Shown: one piece after another, positions 1 through 8,474 of the stretch
How positions within the stretch are numbered: the stretch's first letter is position 1
Layout: every line of letters starts with the position of its first letter
Source: Stenotrophomonas sp. PS02289
GTDB lineage: Bacteria > Pseudomonadota > Gammaproteobacteria > Xanthomonadales > Xanthomonadaceae
Direction: 5' to 3'
Assembly (NCBI RefSeq): GCF_029960115.1
Contig: NZ_JASCOZ010000040.1
Span: forward strand, 1-32,272
Length of the DNA stretch: 32,272 bases
Translations under genes and position numbers: made by a program
The notes under the pieces: generated by a model
Told to the model about the DNA's origin: nothing
Databases searched by the model: none
The model's input: the letters and a program-made list of their open reading frames with translations, nothing else

Positions 1-64
1 GAGCCACGCCCTGCGTGGCTGTGTTTCGTCTGACTCCGCAAAGCCACGCAGGGCGTGGCTCTAC
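1..64. repeat. Inverted pair of SMAG (GTAG) palindromes, left copy cut by window edge
   Basis: Two copies of the same palindrome face each other. The left one (1-20) lacks the first bases of its GTAG tag because the window starts there. The right one (42-64) is its reverse complement and ends in CTAC, the complement of GTAG. Each can fold into a stem with arms AGCCACGC and GCGTGGCT. Short stem-loops with a GTAG tag at one foot are the SMAG family of Stenotrophomonas maltophilia. Such elements usually lie between genes and can fold in RNA when transcribed; this pair lies just downstream of efpL. Confidence 0.85.
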
Positions 65-123
65 GGTTGAATCCGATCAGTACGCGCGAGCGGCGGTTGA
101 ATCGGATCAGTCCGCGCGGCCGG
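64..123. repeat. 30-bp tandem duplication covering the 3' end of efpL
   Basis: Positions 64-93 and 94-123 are direct repeats of period 30 with four mismatches. The inner copy contains the last codons and stop of efpL; the outer copy lies just past the stop, next to the SMAG pair. It looks like a small local duplication of the gene end. No function is implied. Confidence 0.75.
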
Positions 124-673
124 CAAACTCGCCGGTCGTGGTGTTGACCAGCACGCGCTCGCCGTTGGCGATGTACTCCGGCACCATGATTTCAATGCCG
201 GTGTTGAGCTTGGCCGGCTTCGGACGCTTGGTGGCGGTGCCGCCCTTCAGTTCCGGCGGGGTCTCGATCACTTCCAGCACGACGCTGGTCGGCAGCTGCA
301 CCGCGACCGGCTGGTCGTCGATCACCTGCACGTAGATGCCGGTCAGACCGTCGGTGATGTAGCCGGCGTCGTCGCCGATCACGTCCGCGTCCAGCGTGTA
401 CGGGGTGTAGTCCTCGTCATCCAGGAACACGAACGCATCGCCGTCCTTGTACGAGTAGGTGCTCTGGCGGCGCAGCAGTTCCACTTCCGGCAGGTTGTCG
501 TCGGCGTCGAAGCTGGCATCCAGCTTGTTGCCGCCCGGCACGCTGTACATGATGAAACGGAAGCGCACGTTGCCGCCGCGGCCCTGCGGCGAGCTGCGCT
601 CGATGTCGCGGATCTGGTAGACGCCGTTGTTGTACTCGACGACGTTGCCTTTCTTGATGTCGTTGGCTTTCAT
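107..673 (-). CDS. efpL: Elongation factor P-like protein EfpL (YeiP)
   Basis: A 188-residue, three-domain EF-P-family protein that binds the ribosome near the peptidyl-transferase centre and helps it past polyproline and other slow motifs. The start is the ATG at 673, opening [10 protein letters not shown], which matches the family N-terminus; the frame stays open upstream but that extension is not family-like. The loop at the tip of domain I reads SSPQGRGGN, with Arg32 near its apex. This resembles the SPxxRG loop of E. coli YeiP/EfpL rather than the lysine loop of canonical EF-P. The C-terminus ends in GRAD, as in YeiP. A canonical efp gene should lie elsewhere in the genome. The gene is the last of a minus-strand stretch and its 3' end is duplicated downstream. 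Confidence 0.92.
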   Translation of the reverse strand: MKANDIKKGNVVEYNNGVYQIRDIERSSPQGRGGNVRFRFIMYSVPGGNKLDASFDADDNLPEVELLRRQSTYSYKDGDAFVFLDDEDYTPYTLDADVIGDDAGYITDGLTGIYVQVIDDQPVAVQLPTSVVLEVIETPPELKGGTATKRPKPAKLNTGIEIMVPEYIANGERVLVNTTTGEFAGRAD

Positions 674-707
674 GGGAATGAAGGTCGGTGGTGTGGGAGG
701 TAAAGAA

Positions 708-1478
708 TTACTTGGCGGCCAGACGCACCGCGCCGTCCAGGCGGATGGTCTCACCGTTGAGGTAGGTGTTGGCCAGGATGTGCGCCACCAAGCCGGCAAA
801 GTCTTCCGGCTTGCCGAGGCGGGGCGGGAACGGGATCGACGCAGCCAGCGATTCCTGCACGGCCGGCGGCATGCCATCGACCATCGGGGTCCAGAAGATG
901 CCCGGCGCAATGGTCATCACGCGGATGCCGAAGCGCGACAGCTCGCGCGCCATCGGCAGGGTCATGGCGACCACGCCGCCCTTGGAGGCGGAGTAGGCCG
1001 CCTGGCCGATCTGGCCTTCGTAGGCGGCGACGCTGGCGGTGTTGATGATCACTCCGCGCTCGCCGTCTTCGCCGGCGTCGTTGTGCTGCATGCGGTTGGC
1101 GGCCGCCTTGGCGACGTTGAAGCTGCCCACCAGGTTGACCATCACCGTGCCCTGGAAGTTGGACAGCGGCATCGGCGCTTCCTTGCCCAGCACGCGGCCG
1201 GCACCGAGGATGCCGGCGCAGCTGATCACCGCGTTCAGGCCGCCCAGGAACTCGGCTGCGGCGTCGATCTGCGCGGCCACCGCCGCTTCGTCGCTGACGT
1301 TGGTGTTGAAGTAGCGCGCGTTGTCCGCACCCAGCTCGGCCACGGCGGCCGCGCCCTTTTCGTCATTCAGGTCCCACAGGGCGACTTTGCCGCCATGGGC
1401 GATCAGGTGGCGGGCGACCGACAGGCCCAGGCCGGAAACGCCACCGGTGACGACGGCACGCACAGAAGACAGCTGCAT
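708..1478 (-). CDS. SDR-family 3-hydroxyacyl-CoA dehydrogenase (HSD10-like)
   Basis: A 256-residue classical short-chain dehydrogenase. The NAD-binding motif TGGVSGLG sits at about residues 11-18, the CAG turn after strand 4 is seen, and the catalytic Ser...Tyr-x-x-x-Lys appears as NTASVAAY...YSASKGG. The insert between CAG and NLVG and the C-terminal [20 protein letters not shown] stretch resemble type-2 3-hydroxyacyl-CoA dehydrogenases (HSD17B10 family), which oxidise 3-hydroxyacyl-CoAs in fatty-acid and branched-chain amino-acid breakdown. That would fit the leucine-catabolic genes nearby, but it is separated from them by the GGDEF-EAL gene. The specific substrate is inference; FabG-like activity remains possible. 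It lies 34 bp upstream of efpL on the same strand. Confidence 0.85.
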   Translation of the reverse strand: MQLSSVRAVVTGGVSGLGLSVARHLIAHGGKVALWDLNDEKGAAAVAELGADNARYFNTNVSDEAAVAAQIDAAAEFLGGLNAVISCAGILGAGRVLGKEAPMPLSNFQGTVMVNLVGSFNVAKAAANRMQHNDAGEDGERGVIINTASVAAYEGQIGQAAYSASKGGVVAMTLPMARELSRFGIRVMTIAPGIFWTPMVDGMPPAVQESLAASIPFPPRLGKPEDFAGLVAHILANTYLNGETIRLDGAVRLAAK

Positions 1479-1556
1479 CAGGGAATTCCGCAGTTCGAGA
1501 ACCGCCGATTCTAGCCGAAGCCGGGCCGCGCACCGTTGTGCACTGCCACCAGCGGC

Positions 1557-4121
1557 TCAGCGGTGCCGGGCAAGCCGACGGGCGAAGTCGTCCGGAGCCA
1601 GGCCCGGCGCGAACAGGAAGCCCTGGCCCACGCTGATGCCCATGCCGTGCAGGGCCTTGCGCTGGTCCTCGGACTCGATGCCTTCGGCCACCAGCCCCAG
1701 CCCCAGGCTGCGGGCAATGCCGCAGACCGCTTCGCACACCGCCACATCCGAGCGGTTGCCGGGCACACCCTCGACGAACATCTGGCTCAGCTTCAGCCCG
1801 TGGATCGGCAGCCGGCGCAGGTAGTTCAGTGCGCTGTAGCCTTCGCCGAAGTCGTCGATGGTCAGCAGCACGCCCATTTCACGCAGGCGCGCAAAGGTCT
1901 GCAGGGTGTCCGGTGCGTCCTCGATCAGCACCCGCTCGGTGAATTCCAGCTCCAGCGCGGTGCCCGGCAGGTCGAACTCGTCCAGGACCTGGCGCACGTT
2001 GCGGGCCAGGTCCTCGCCGACGAACTGGCGGTAGGACACGTTCACCGCCACCCGCACGATGCCCAGACCGGCGTCCTGCCACAGCCGCACCTGCCGGCAG
2101 GCCTCGCGCAGCACCCACTGGCCGATGCGGACGATGTCGCCGGTGCTTTCGGCGTGGCCGATGAACACATCCGGGCGCAGTTCGCCCAGCTGGGAATTTC
2201 GCCAGCGGATCAGCGCCTCGGCAGCGATCAGCTGGCCGGTTTTGAGGTTCACCTGGGGCTGGTAGACCAGATGGAACTCTTCATCATCCAGCGCGCGGTG
2301 CAGGCGGCTTTCAATCTGCAGGCGGTCGTGCTGGCGCTGCGCCAGTTCCGGCGAGAACACCTGCCAGCCATTCCGCGTGCGGCGCTTGACGTCGTACATG
2401 GCGATGTCGGCGTTCTGGATCAGCACCTGCGGGCGCAGCCCGTCCTGCGGTGCGCGGGCGATGCCGATGCTGGTCGTGACCGCAAACTCGTCGCTGCCGA
2501 AACGGAACGGCGGAACGAAGGCGTGGGTGATCGCTTCGGCCAGACGCTCGGGCTGGTCCGCCTGGTCGCGGGTGTCGCACACCACCAGGAACTCGTCGCC
2601 GCCGAACCGGGCCACCAGGCCCTCGGTGCCGATCGCGGTGGAAATGCGCCGGGTCGCATCGATCAGCAGCTCGTCGCCGGCGTTGTGGCCGAGCATGTCG
2701 TTGACGGTTTTGAACCTGTCCAGGTCGATGTACAGCACCGCCACCCGGCTGTGGGTGGGGCTGGCCATGCGCGTGGCCAGGTCGCCCAGCACCGCGTCGC
2801 GGTTCATGATGCCGGTCAACGGGTCGGTGCGGGCCTGGATGCGCAGGGTCTCTTCGGCGTGTTTGCGCGCGGTGATGTCCTGCACCGTGCCGGCAATCCG
2901 GGCCGCATCGACGTCGCCGGCTTCGGCCTCGCCGATCATGCGCACCCAGAACGAATGGCCGTCGCTGCGCTGGCCCTGCAGTTCGAGCTCGAACGGCACC
3001 TGGCGGTCGATCACCTCGAGCAGCGCCTGCTGCAGCTGCAGGCGGTCGTCGGTGCGCAGGCAGTCCATGAGATGGGCCATGTCCTGCATGGGCAGGTCCT
3101 GGCCGAGGATGCGCGCGGCTTCGTCGGTCAGGTAGAGGCGCTGCAGGCCGCGGTCCCATTCCCAGCCGCCAATGTGCGCCAGCGACTGGGCGCGGTCGAA
3201 CAGGGTGTTGTTGCGCTTGAGTTCGGTGATGTCGCTGAACAACCCGAACACATGGTCGGGGGTGTCGCGCCCATTGCTGTACACCGGCACGTTGGTGGTG
3301 GAGATCCAGATCATGCGTCCACGCGGGCGGTGGTACAGGCCGACGATGGTGCTGCGGATGATCCGCCCGCGCTGCAACGACTCCGCCGCCGGCCACTGCT
3401 CGCGGGTGAGCGGGTGGCCATGCTCGTCCACGCTGATCCAGTCTTCCGGAGCCAGCAGGTGCTGCAGGCTGCCGCCACTGCCGCTGGTACCCAGGATGCG
3501 GTGCGCGGCCGGGTTGGCCGAGACCACGTGCAGATTGCGGTCGAACAGGATCACGCCCTTGTCGATGGACTCCATCAACAGGCGGTAGCGCGACTCGGCC
3601 TGCCAGCGGCTGCTCAGGTCGCGCGCCACCGCCACGATGCAGTGTTCGCCCTGGTGCTCGAAGCCGGCCGAGTGCACCTCCACCGGGAAGCGGCTGCCGT
3701 CGCCGCGCATGTTGGTGACTTCGATGACATAGGTCTCGCCGCGGCGCAGCGCCTCCCACACCGGGTCGAGATGGTCGCTGGGCAGATCCGGGTTGAGGGT
3801 TTCAATCGGCTGGCCGACGATGTCCTCGCGCGGGCGGCCATACGCCCTGACGCCGGCCTTGTTGAGGTCCAGCACCACGCCGCTTTCGCTGAGGATGCTG
3901 ACCGGGTCGGGAACGGCGTCGAACAGCGCAGCATACCGGCGCAGCGCCAGCTGGCGCTCGTCCATGGCTTCCTGCAGCGCCTGCTGCACGTCGCGCAGCA
4001 CCGCATGCAGATCCACGCTGGTGGGTTGGGCGAGGGCGCGTTCCAGGGCGGCCAGCGCGTGCAGATGGCCGGTGAGGTGGTCACCGACCGCTGCATCCCT
4101 GCGCGGGCCGCCGCGGCTCAT
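1557..4121 (-). CDS. Triple-PAS GGDEF-EAL cyclic di-GMP enzyme
   Basis: An 854-residue cytosolic protein with no membrane segments: PAS domains at about 62-175, 176-305 and 306-420, a GGDEF domain at 428-590 and an EAL domain at 600-850. The cyclase motif GGDEF (507-511) is intact, but the usual RxxD inhibitory site just upstream is missing. In the EAL domain I can see EAL (635-637), the Asn of VNVS, the Glu of EFTE, the Asp pair of DDFG (756-759), the Lys of LKLS, Glu813 and Gln833, so a phosphodiesterase is plausible. Two departures are visible: loop 6 reads DDFGEGY instead of DDFGTGY, and the Asp of the usual LKxD is Ser. Its ATG overlaps the HMG-CoA lyase stop by 4 bases (ATGA). A later start at Met53, just before the first PAS, cannot be excluded. 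Confidence 0.9.
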   Translation of the reverse strand: MSRGGPRRDAAVGDHLTGHLHALAALERALAQPTSVDLHAVLRDVQQALQEAMDERQLALRRYAALFDAVPDPVSILSESGVVLDLNKAGVRAYGRPREDIVGQPIETLNPDLPSDHLDPVWEALRRGETYVIEVTNMRGDGSRFPVEVHSAGFEHQGEHCIVAVARDLSSRWQAESRYRLLMESIDKGVILFDRNLHVVSANPAAHRILGTSGSGGSLQHLLAPEDWISVDEHGHPLTREQWPAAESLQRGRIIRSTIVGLYHRPRGRMIWISTTNVPVYSNGRDTPDHVFGLFSDITELKRNNTLFDRAQSLAHIGGWEWDRGLQRLYLTDEAARILGQDLPMQDMAHLMDCLRTDDRLQLQQALLEVIDRQVPFELELQGQRSDGHSFWVRMIGEAEAGDVDAARIAGTVQDITARKHAEETLRIQARTDPLTGIMNRDAVLGDLATRMASPTHSRVAVLYIDLDRFKTVNDMLGHNAGDELLIDATRRISTAIGTEGLVARFGGDEFLVVCDTRDQADQPERLAEAITHAFVPPFRFGSDEFAVTTSIGIARAPQDGLRPQVLIQNADIAMYDVKRRTRNGWQVFSPELAQRQHDRLQIESRLHRALDDEEFHLVYQPQVNLKTGQLIAAEALIRWRNSQLGELRPDVFIGHAESTGDIVRIGQWVLREACRQVRLWQDAGLGIVRVAVNVSYRQFVGEDLARNVRQVLDEFDLPGTALELEFTERVLIEDAPDTLQTFARLREMGVLLTIDDFGEGYSALNYLRRLPIHGLKLSQMFVEGVPGNRSDVAVCEAVCGIARSLGLGLVAEGIESEDQRKALHGMGISVGQGFLFAPGLAPDDFARRLARHR

Positions 4122-5011
4122 AAGGCGGCCAGCGCTTTGCCGGCCTTGCTGCCGGTTTCGCGGCCGAGCCGGGTGGCCAGCCAGCGGCCGGTGGCCGCCA
4201 GTGCCGGCAGGTCGACGCCGGTGCGCATGCCGATGCCGTGCAGCAGGTAGACCACGTCTTCGCTGGCGACGTTGCCGCTGGCACCCTTCGCATAGGGGCA
4301 GCCACCCGCACCCGAGACGGCCGAGTCGACCACGCGTACGCCTTCTTCCAGGCAGGCGTCGATGTTGGCCAGTGCCTGTCCGTAGGTATCGTGGAAATGC
4401 ACGGCCAGTGCCGACATCGGGATCTCGCTGGCCACCGCCTTGAGCATGGCCCGGGCCTTGCGCGGCGTGCCCACGCCGATGGTGTCGCCCAGCGAGATTT
4501 CGTAACAGCCCATGGCATGCAGTGCCTTCGCCACGCGGACCACCTCGCTGACCGCGACCTCGCCCTGGTATGGGCAGCCGAGCACGGTGGAGACGTAGCC
4601 GCGCACCTTGACCCCGTCGACCTGGGCGCGTGCCAGGATCGGCGCAAAGCGCGCCAGCGACTCGTCGATGCCGGCATTGGTGTTGGTGCGGTTGAAGGTT
4701 TCCGACGCGGCGGTGAATACCGCCACTTCCTCGACCCCGACCGCGCGCGCCCGGTCGTAGCCCTGTTCGTTGGGGACCAGCACCGGATAGTCGATACCGG
4801 GCCGGCGCTCGATGCCGGTGTAGACCTCGGCGGCGTCGGCCAGCTGCGGCACCCAGCGCGGACTGACGAAGCTGGTGGCCTCGATGGTGCGTAGCCCGGT
4901 CAGCGAGAGCTGGCGGATCAGCTCGATCTTGTCGGCGGTGGCCACCGGCTGGGCCTCGTTCTGCAGCCCGTCGCGCGGGCCCACTTCGACAATACGCACG
5001 AAGTCATCCAT
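4118..5011 (-). CDS. mvaB: Hydroxymethylglutaryl-CoA lyase
   Basis: A 297-residue TIM-barrel enzyme that splits HMG-CoA into acetyl-CoA and acetoacetate, the last step of leucine breakdown. The N-terminus carries the family motif EVGPRDGLQNE with catalytic Arg13. A metal-binding HFHDTYG motif follows, and the active-site Cys238 lies in the signature GAGGCPYAKGASGN. The ATG at 5011 is preceded by AGGAGG nine bases upstream, which fixes the start. The stop overlaps the start of the GGDEF-EAL gene, so the two are probably co-translated. A LiuC-type hydratase lies 162 bp upstream on the same strand, matching consecutive pathway steps. Confidence 0.95.
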   Translation of the reverse strand: MDDFVRIVEVGPRDGLQNEAQPVATADKIELIRQLSLTGLRTIEATSFVSPRWVPQLADAAEVYTGIERRPGIDYPVLVPNEQGYDRARAVGVEEVAVFTAASETFNRTNTNAGIDESLARFAPILARAQVDGVKVRGYVSTVLGCPYQGEVAVSEVVRVAKALHAMGCYEISLGDTIGVGTPRKARAMLKAVASEIPMSALAVHFHDTYGQALANIDACLEEGVRVVDSAVSGAGGCPYAKGASGNVASEDVVYLLHGIGMRTGVDLPALAATGRWLATRLGRETGSKAGKALAAL

Positions 5012-5173
5012 GGCGGCGCGCCTCCTGGCAGGAAAGACGCAGTTCAGACAGCGGGCAGCGAACAGATCGGATCACGAAAATTCCTGGAAACGTATTGGAG
5101 GCCGCAGTTCCCTGGCGGGCCATGACAGGGGGATACGCGGGATGGGCAACAAAGCGGCCACCACCGGGTGCAA

Positions 5174-5962
5174 TCAATCCTGCGTCACCCAATGCGGCGC
5201 GCGTTTGTCGAGGAATGCCCCCAGGCCTTCCTGTCCTTCCGCCGAGACCCGCAGCCGGGCGATCAGGGCGGCGTTGTCGTGGTCCAGCGCGTCGCGGTCC
5301 GGCCCCTGCGCGACCCGGCGCACCAGCTGCTTGGCCGTGGCCGCAGCGATCGGTCCGGCCTTGTCGAGCAGGCCCAGCTGGCGCTGCACGGCTTCATCGA
5401 TGCGTTCGGGTTCCACCAGCTGGTGAACCAGGCCGATCCGCAGCGCGGTCTCGGCGTCGAAATGTTCACCGGTGGCAAACCAGCGCCGTGCCTGGCGCGG
5501 GCCGATGGCCTCGATCACATACGGGGAGATCACGGCGGGCAGCAGCCCCAGCCGGCTTTCAGTCAGGCCAAAGCGCGCGCTGGTGCTGGCAATGGCGATG
5601 TCGCAGCAGGCGACCAGCCCGACCCCGCCCCCGAACGCCGCTCCGTGCACGCGGGCGAGGGTGGGCTTGGGCAGCTCGTCCAGGGTACGCATCAGACGGG
5701 CCAGGGCCAGCGCGTCCTGCCGGTTCTCCTCCTCGCCGGCGGCGGCCATGCCGCGCATCCACTGCATGTCGGCACCGGCCGAGAACGAGGCTCCTTCGCC
5801 GGCGAGCACCACCGCACGGATCTGCGGGTCGTCCCCGGCGGCGTCCAGGGCCAGGGTCAGCTCGGCAATCAGCCCGGCGTCGAACGCGTTGTGCAGGGTT
5901 GGGCGGTTCAGGGTCAGGGTCAACACCGCGCCGCGGCGTTCACGCTTCAAGGCATCACTCAT
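5174..5962 (-). CDS. liuC: Methylglutaconyl-CoA hydratase (LiuC-type enoyl-CoA hydratase)
   Basis: A 262-residue crotonase-fold enzyme. The oxyanion-hole regions are SFSAGADMQWM near residue 60-70 and GAAFGGGVGLVACCDIA near 110-125, and the catalytic Glu lies in TESRLGLLPAVISPYV. The GGVGL and ISPYV forms are typical of methylglutaconyl-CoA hydratases of leucine catabolism rather than general fatty-acid crotonases. The product of this step, HMG-CoA, is the substrate of the lyase encoded just downstream, which supports the assignment. AGGA sits a few bases before the ATG. Biotin carboxylase and isovaleryl-CoA dehydrogenase genes of a full liu cluster are not in the window. Confidence 0.85.
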   Translation of the reverse strand: MSDALKRERRGAVLTLTLNRPTLHNAFDAGLIAELTLALDAAGDDPQIRAVVLAGEGASFSAGADMQWMRGMAAAGEEENRQDALALARLMRTLDELPKPTLARVHGAAFGGGVGLVACCDIAIASTSARFGLTESRLGLLPAVISPYVIEAIGPRQARRWFATGEHFDAETALRIGLVHQLVEPERIDEAVQRQLGLLDKAGPIAAATAKQLVRRVAQGPDRDALDHDNAALIARLRVSAEGQEGLGAFLDKRAPHWVTQD

Positions 5963-6045
5963 CGGGGGTCCTGCAGCAGCTCCATGAACATGTACGGATC
6001 ATAGCGGTGCAGGGGCGCGCGGCCATGATGCGGCGCGGCGATGCT

Positions 6046-6064
6046 AATATTGATAACCATTCTT
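6046..6064 (+). promoter_or_regulatory. Fur box upstream of feoA
   Basis: By my hand alignment this 19-base stretch matches the classical Fur consensus at 14 of 19 positions, with the core TTGATAACCATTCTT. It ends 19 bases before the feoA start, so bound Fe-Fur would block transcription. This is the expected control for a ferrous-iron importer. Binding itself is inferred. Confidence 0.75.
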
Positions 6065-6083
6065 ATCGACCCGAAGGCGACCT

Positions 6084-6335
6084 GTGACGTTGTCCGATCT
6101 GCCGCTGAACGGCTCCGCTCTGGTGGATTCCGTGCAGGAAATTCATGCAAACGACGCCATCGCCCGTCGGCTCCAGGAACTGGGGTTTGTCAGCGGCGAG
6201 AATGTGCGTCTGGTAGCCCGTGGCCCGATCGGCGGTGAACCGCTGCTGGTGCAGGTAGGCTTCACCCGTTTCGCCCTGCGCATTGCCGAAGCCAAGCGCA
6301 TCCAGGTCCGTCCGCTGGAAGGGGGTCACGCATGA
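6084..6335 (+). CDS. feoA: Ferrous iron transport protein A
   Basis: An 83-residue SH3-like cytosolic protein, the usual partner of FeoB. It contains the family pattern ARRLQELGFVSGENVRLVARGPIGGEPLLVQV followed by a closing LRIAEAKRIQV strand (quoted here in outline; core residues are LQELGF and GPIGGEP). Translation starts at a GTG (6084), with AAGG six bases upstream. The stop overlaps the feoB start by four bases, so the two are translationally coupled. A Fur box lies in the promoter region. Confidence 0.93.
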   Translation: MTLSDLPLNGSALVDSVQEIHANDAIARRLQELGFVSGENVRLVARGPIGGEPLLVQVGFTRFALRIAEAKRIQVRPLEGGHA

Positions 6336-8188
6336 GCGCGACCGCCGCATTGCGCGTGGCGCTGGTGGGTAATCCCAACAGCGGCAAGACCGCGCTGTTC
6401 AACCAGCTCACCGGCAGCCGCCAGAAGGTGGCCAATTACACCGGTGTCACCGTGGAACGCAAGGAAGGCCGCCTGCGCGCGCCGTCCGGTCGCGAGTTCG
6501 CGGTGCTGGACCTTCCGGGTGCCTACAGCCTGCAGCCAGCCAGTCTGGACGAGGCGATCACCCGTGATTTCTGCCGCGGCTTCTACCCGGGCGAAGCTGC
6601 ACCGGATGTGCTGCTGTGCGTGATCGATGCCACCAACCTGCGCCTGCACCTGCGCTTCGCGCTGGAACTGCGCGAGCTGGGCAAGCCGATGATCGTGGCG
6701 CTGAACATGGTCGATGCCGCGCAGCGCCGTGGCATCCAGATCGACGTTCCGGCGCTGGAAAAGGCGTTGGGCGTGCCGGTGGTGGAAACCGTGGCCGTGC
6801 GTCGCCATGGGGCCAAGGCCCTGGTCGAACGCCTGGATGCGATGGTGCCGCACCTGCAGGCCCCGGTGGAGGTGCCCGAGAAGGCCGCCGACTACCACGC
6901 AGAAGTGCGCGACATCCTGGCCGCCGCGGTCAGCATGCCCAGCCGCACCGCGAAGATCGACGACACCCTGGACCGCTGGCTGCTGCACCCGGTGTTCGGG
7001 CTGCTCACCCTGGTGGTGGTGATGTTCCTGATCTTCCAGGCGGTGTTCGCCTGGGCCACGCCGCTGATGGACGGCATTGAAGCCGCCTTCGGCTGGCTGG
7101 GCGAGACCGCGGCGGCGCACCTGCCGGAAGGCCCGCTGACCAGTCTGCTCACCGACGGCATCATTGCCGGCGTAGGCGGGGTGGTGGTGTTCCTGCCGCA
7201 GATCCTGATCCTGTTCGCCTTCATCCTGGCCCTGGAAGAATCGGGCTACCTGCCGCGCGCGGCGTTCCTGCTCGACCGCATGATGGCGTCGGCCGGCCTG
7301 TCCGGGCGCTCGTTCATCCCGCTGCTGTCCAGCTTCGCCTGTGCGGTGCCTGGCATCATGGCCACCCGCAGCATCCAGGACCCGCGTGACCGCCTGGCCA
7401 CCATCCTGGTCGCGCCGCTGATGACGTGTTCGGCGCGCCTGCCGGTGTATGCGCTGTTGATTGGCGCGTTCATTCCGGCCAAGACCCTGTGGGGCTTCGT
7501 CAGCCAGCAGGGCCTGGTCCTGTTCGGGCTGTACGTGGCCGGCATCTTCAGCGCGCTGCTGATGTCGTGGGTGATGAAGAAGTGGCGGCGCGACAAGAGC
7601 GAGCATCCGCTGATGCTGGAGCTGCCGTCGTATCGCATCCCGCACCCGCGTGACCTGGCGGTGGGCCTGTACGAGCGCGGCATGATCTTCCTCAAGCGGG
7701 TGGGCGGCATCATCCTGTCGCTGACCATCCTGCTGTGGGTGCTGCTGAGCTTCCCGGGTGCGCCCGAGAACGCGACCATGCCGGCCATCGATTACAGCTT
7801 CGCCGGCCAGATCGGCCATGCGATGGCGGTGTTCTTCGCCCCGCTGGGCTTCAACTGGCAGATCTGCATCGCGCTGATCCCGGGCATGGGCGCGCGCGAA
7901 GTGGCGGTGTCCTCGCTGGCGACGATCTACGCGCTGTCGGCGGCCGATGACGACGCGGCCATCCAGGCGCTGACCCCGGTGGTGGCCGATGGCTGGTCGC
8001 TGGCCACCGGTCTGTCGCTGCTGGTGTGGTTCATCTACGCGCCGATGTGCATTTCCACCCTGGCCACCATCAAGCGTGAAACCAACTCGTGGAAGCAGGT
8101 CGGCTTTGCCACCTTCTACCTGTTCGCTGCCGCTTATGTCGCGGCCTTGATCACCTACCAGGTGACCAAGGCGCTGGGCGGCGGCTGA
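6332..8188 (+). CDS. feoB: Ferrous iron transporter B
   Basis: A 618-residue inner-membrane Fe(II) transporter with an N-terminal G domain: G1 GNPNSGKT at 13-20, G3 DLPG at 60-63 and G4 NMVD at 125-128. A helical linker and a polytopic membrane part follow from about residue 225. The two pore-type repeats each contain a conserved Cys or Gly-rich segment (SSFACAVPGIMATR and PGMGAREVAVS). It is shorter than the 773-residue E. coli protein, lacking much of the C-terminal extension, as in other short FeoB proteins. It overlaps feoA at its start, and its stop overlaps the next start in TGATG. Confidence 0.96.
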   Translation: MSATAALRVALVGNPNSGKTALFNQLTGSRQKVANYTGVTVERKEGRLRAPSGREFAVLDLPGAYSLQPASLDEAITRDFCRGFYPGEAAPDVLLCVIDATNLRLHLRFALELRELGKPMIVALNMVDAAQRRGIQIDVPALEKALGVPVVETVAVRRHGAKALVERLDAMVPHLQAPVEVPEKAADYHAEVRDILAAAVSMPSRTAKIDDTLDRWLLHPVFGLLTLVVVMFLIFQAVFAWATPLMDGIEAAFGWLGETAAAHLPEGPLTSLLTDGIIAGVGGVVVFLPQILILFAFILALEESGYLPRAAFLLDRMMASAGLSGRSFIPLLSSFACAVPGIMATRSIQDPRDRLATILVAPLMTCSARLPVYALLIGAFIPAKTLWGFVSQQGLVLFGLYVAGIFSALLMSWVMKKWRRDKSEHPLMLELPSYRIPHPRDLAVGLYERGMIFLKRVGGIILSLTILLWVLLSFPGAPENATMPAIDYSFAGQIGHAMAVFFAPLGFNWQICIALIPGMGAREVAVSSLATIYALSAADDDAAIQALTPVVADGWSLATGLSLLVWFIYAPMCISTLATIKRETNSWKQVGFATFYLFAAAYVAALITYQVTKALGGG

Positions 8189-8442
8189 TGGAGCTGAGCC
8201 TGCTGCTGCAGTACCTGGTGATCGCGCTGGCCGCCCTGGTCAGCGCGTGGGTGGTGCTGAAGAAGCAGTTCCCCGGGGCCGCGCGCAAATTGCGGGGCGG
8301 GGTAGCGCTGTGGCTGCTGAAGCCGCAGCGTGGCGCGCGGTTGCAGGCGCTGGGGCGGAAAATCGCGCCGCCGGCGAATGTGGGCGGTGGCGCGTGTGGC
8401 GGTTGCGACAGTTGTGGGCCGACGACGCCGAAACAGCATTGA
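8188..8442 (+). CDS. Small FeoB-linked membrane protein with CxxCxxC tail
   Basis: An 84-residue protein whose ATG overlaps the feoB stop (TGATG), so it is the third gene of the feo operon. One hydrophobic helix (about residues 5-24) is followed by a basic stretch. The tail is Gly/Cys-rich with Cys70, Cys73 and Cys76 spaced as CxxCxxC. The plan resembles FeoB-associated Cys-rich membrane proteins of other phyla and the small DUF6587-type proteins of Xanthomonadaceae, but I assign family from memory and layout only. It is not FeoC, since no winged helix is visible. A role in holding or handing over Fe(II) at the FeoB exit is inference. Confidence 0.8.
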   Translation: MELSLLLQYLVIALAALVSAWVVLKKQFPGAARKLRGGVALWLLKPQRGARLQALGRKIAPPANVGGGACGGCDSCGPTTPKQH

Positions 8443-8474
8443 TGGGTGCCGGTCCTTTCCGCTAGCCTTCGTGC

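Noticed and set aside
1536..4250. Very long open frame on the plus strand across the GGDEF-EAL gene
   Set aside because: It is antisense to a gene with clear domains; its translation is Ala/His/Gln-rich with no recognisable motif. Such frames are common in high-GC coding DNA.
5004..5192. 62-codon frame between the lyase and the hydratase
   Set aside because: It overlaps the lyase start region, has no ribosome-binding site or motif, and the 162-bp gap is better read as intergenic.
6326..7819. Long minus-strand frame across feoB
   Set aside because: Gln/His/Arg-rich shadow of FeoB without any family motif; same reasoning for the long antisense frames over carA, the greA-recJ region, the VIT gene, prfB and lysS.
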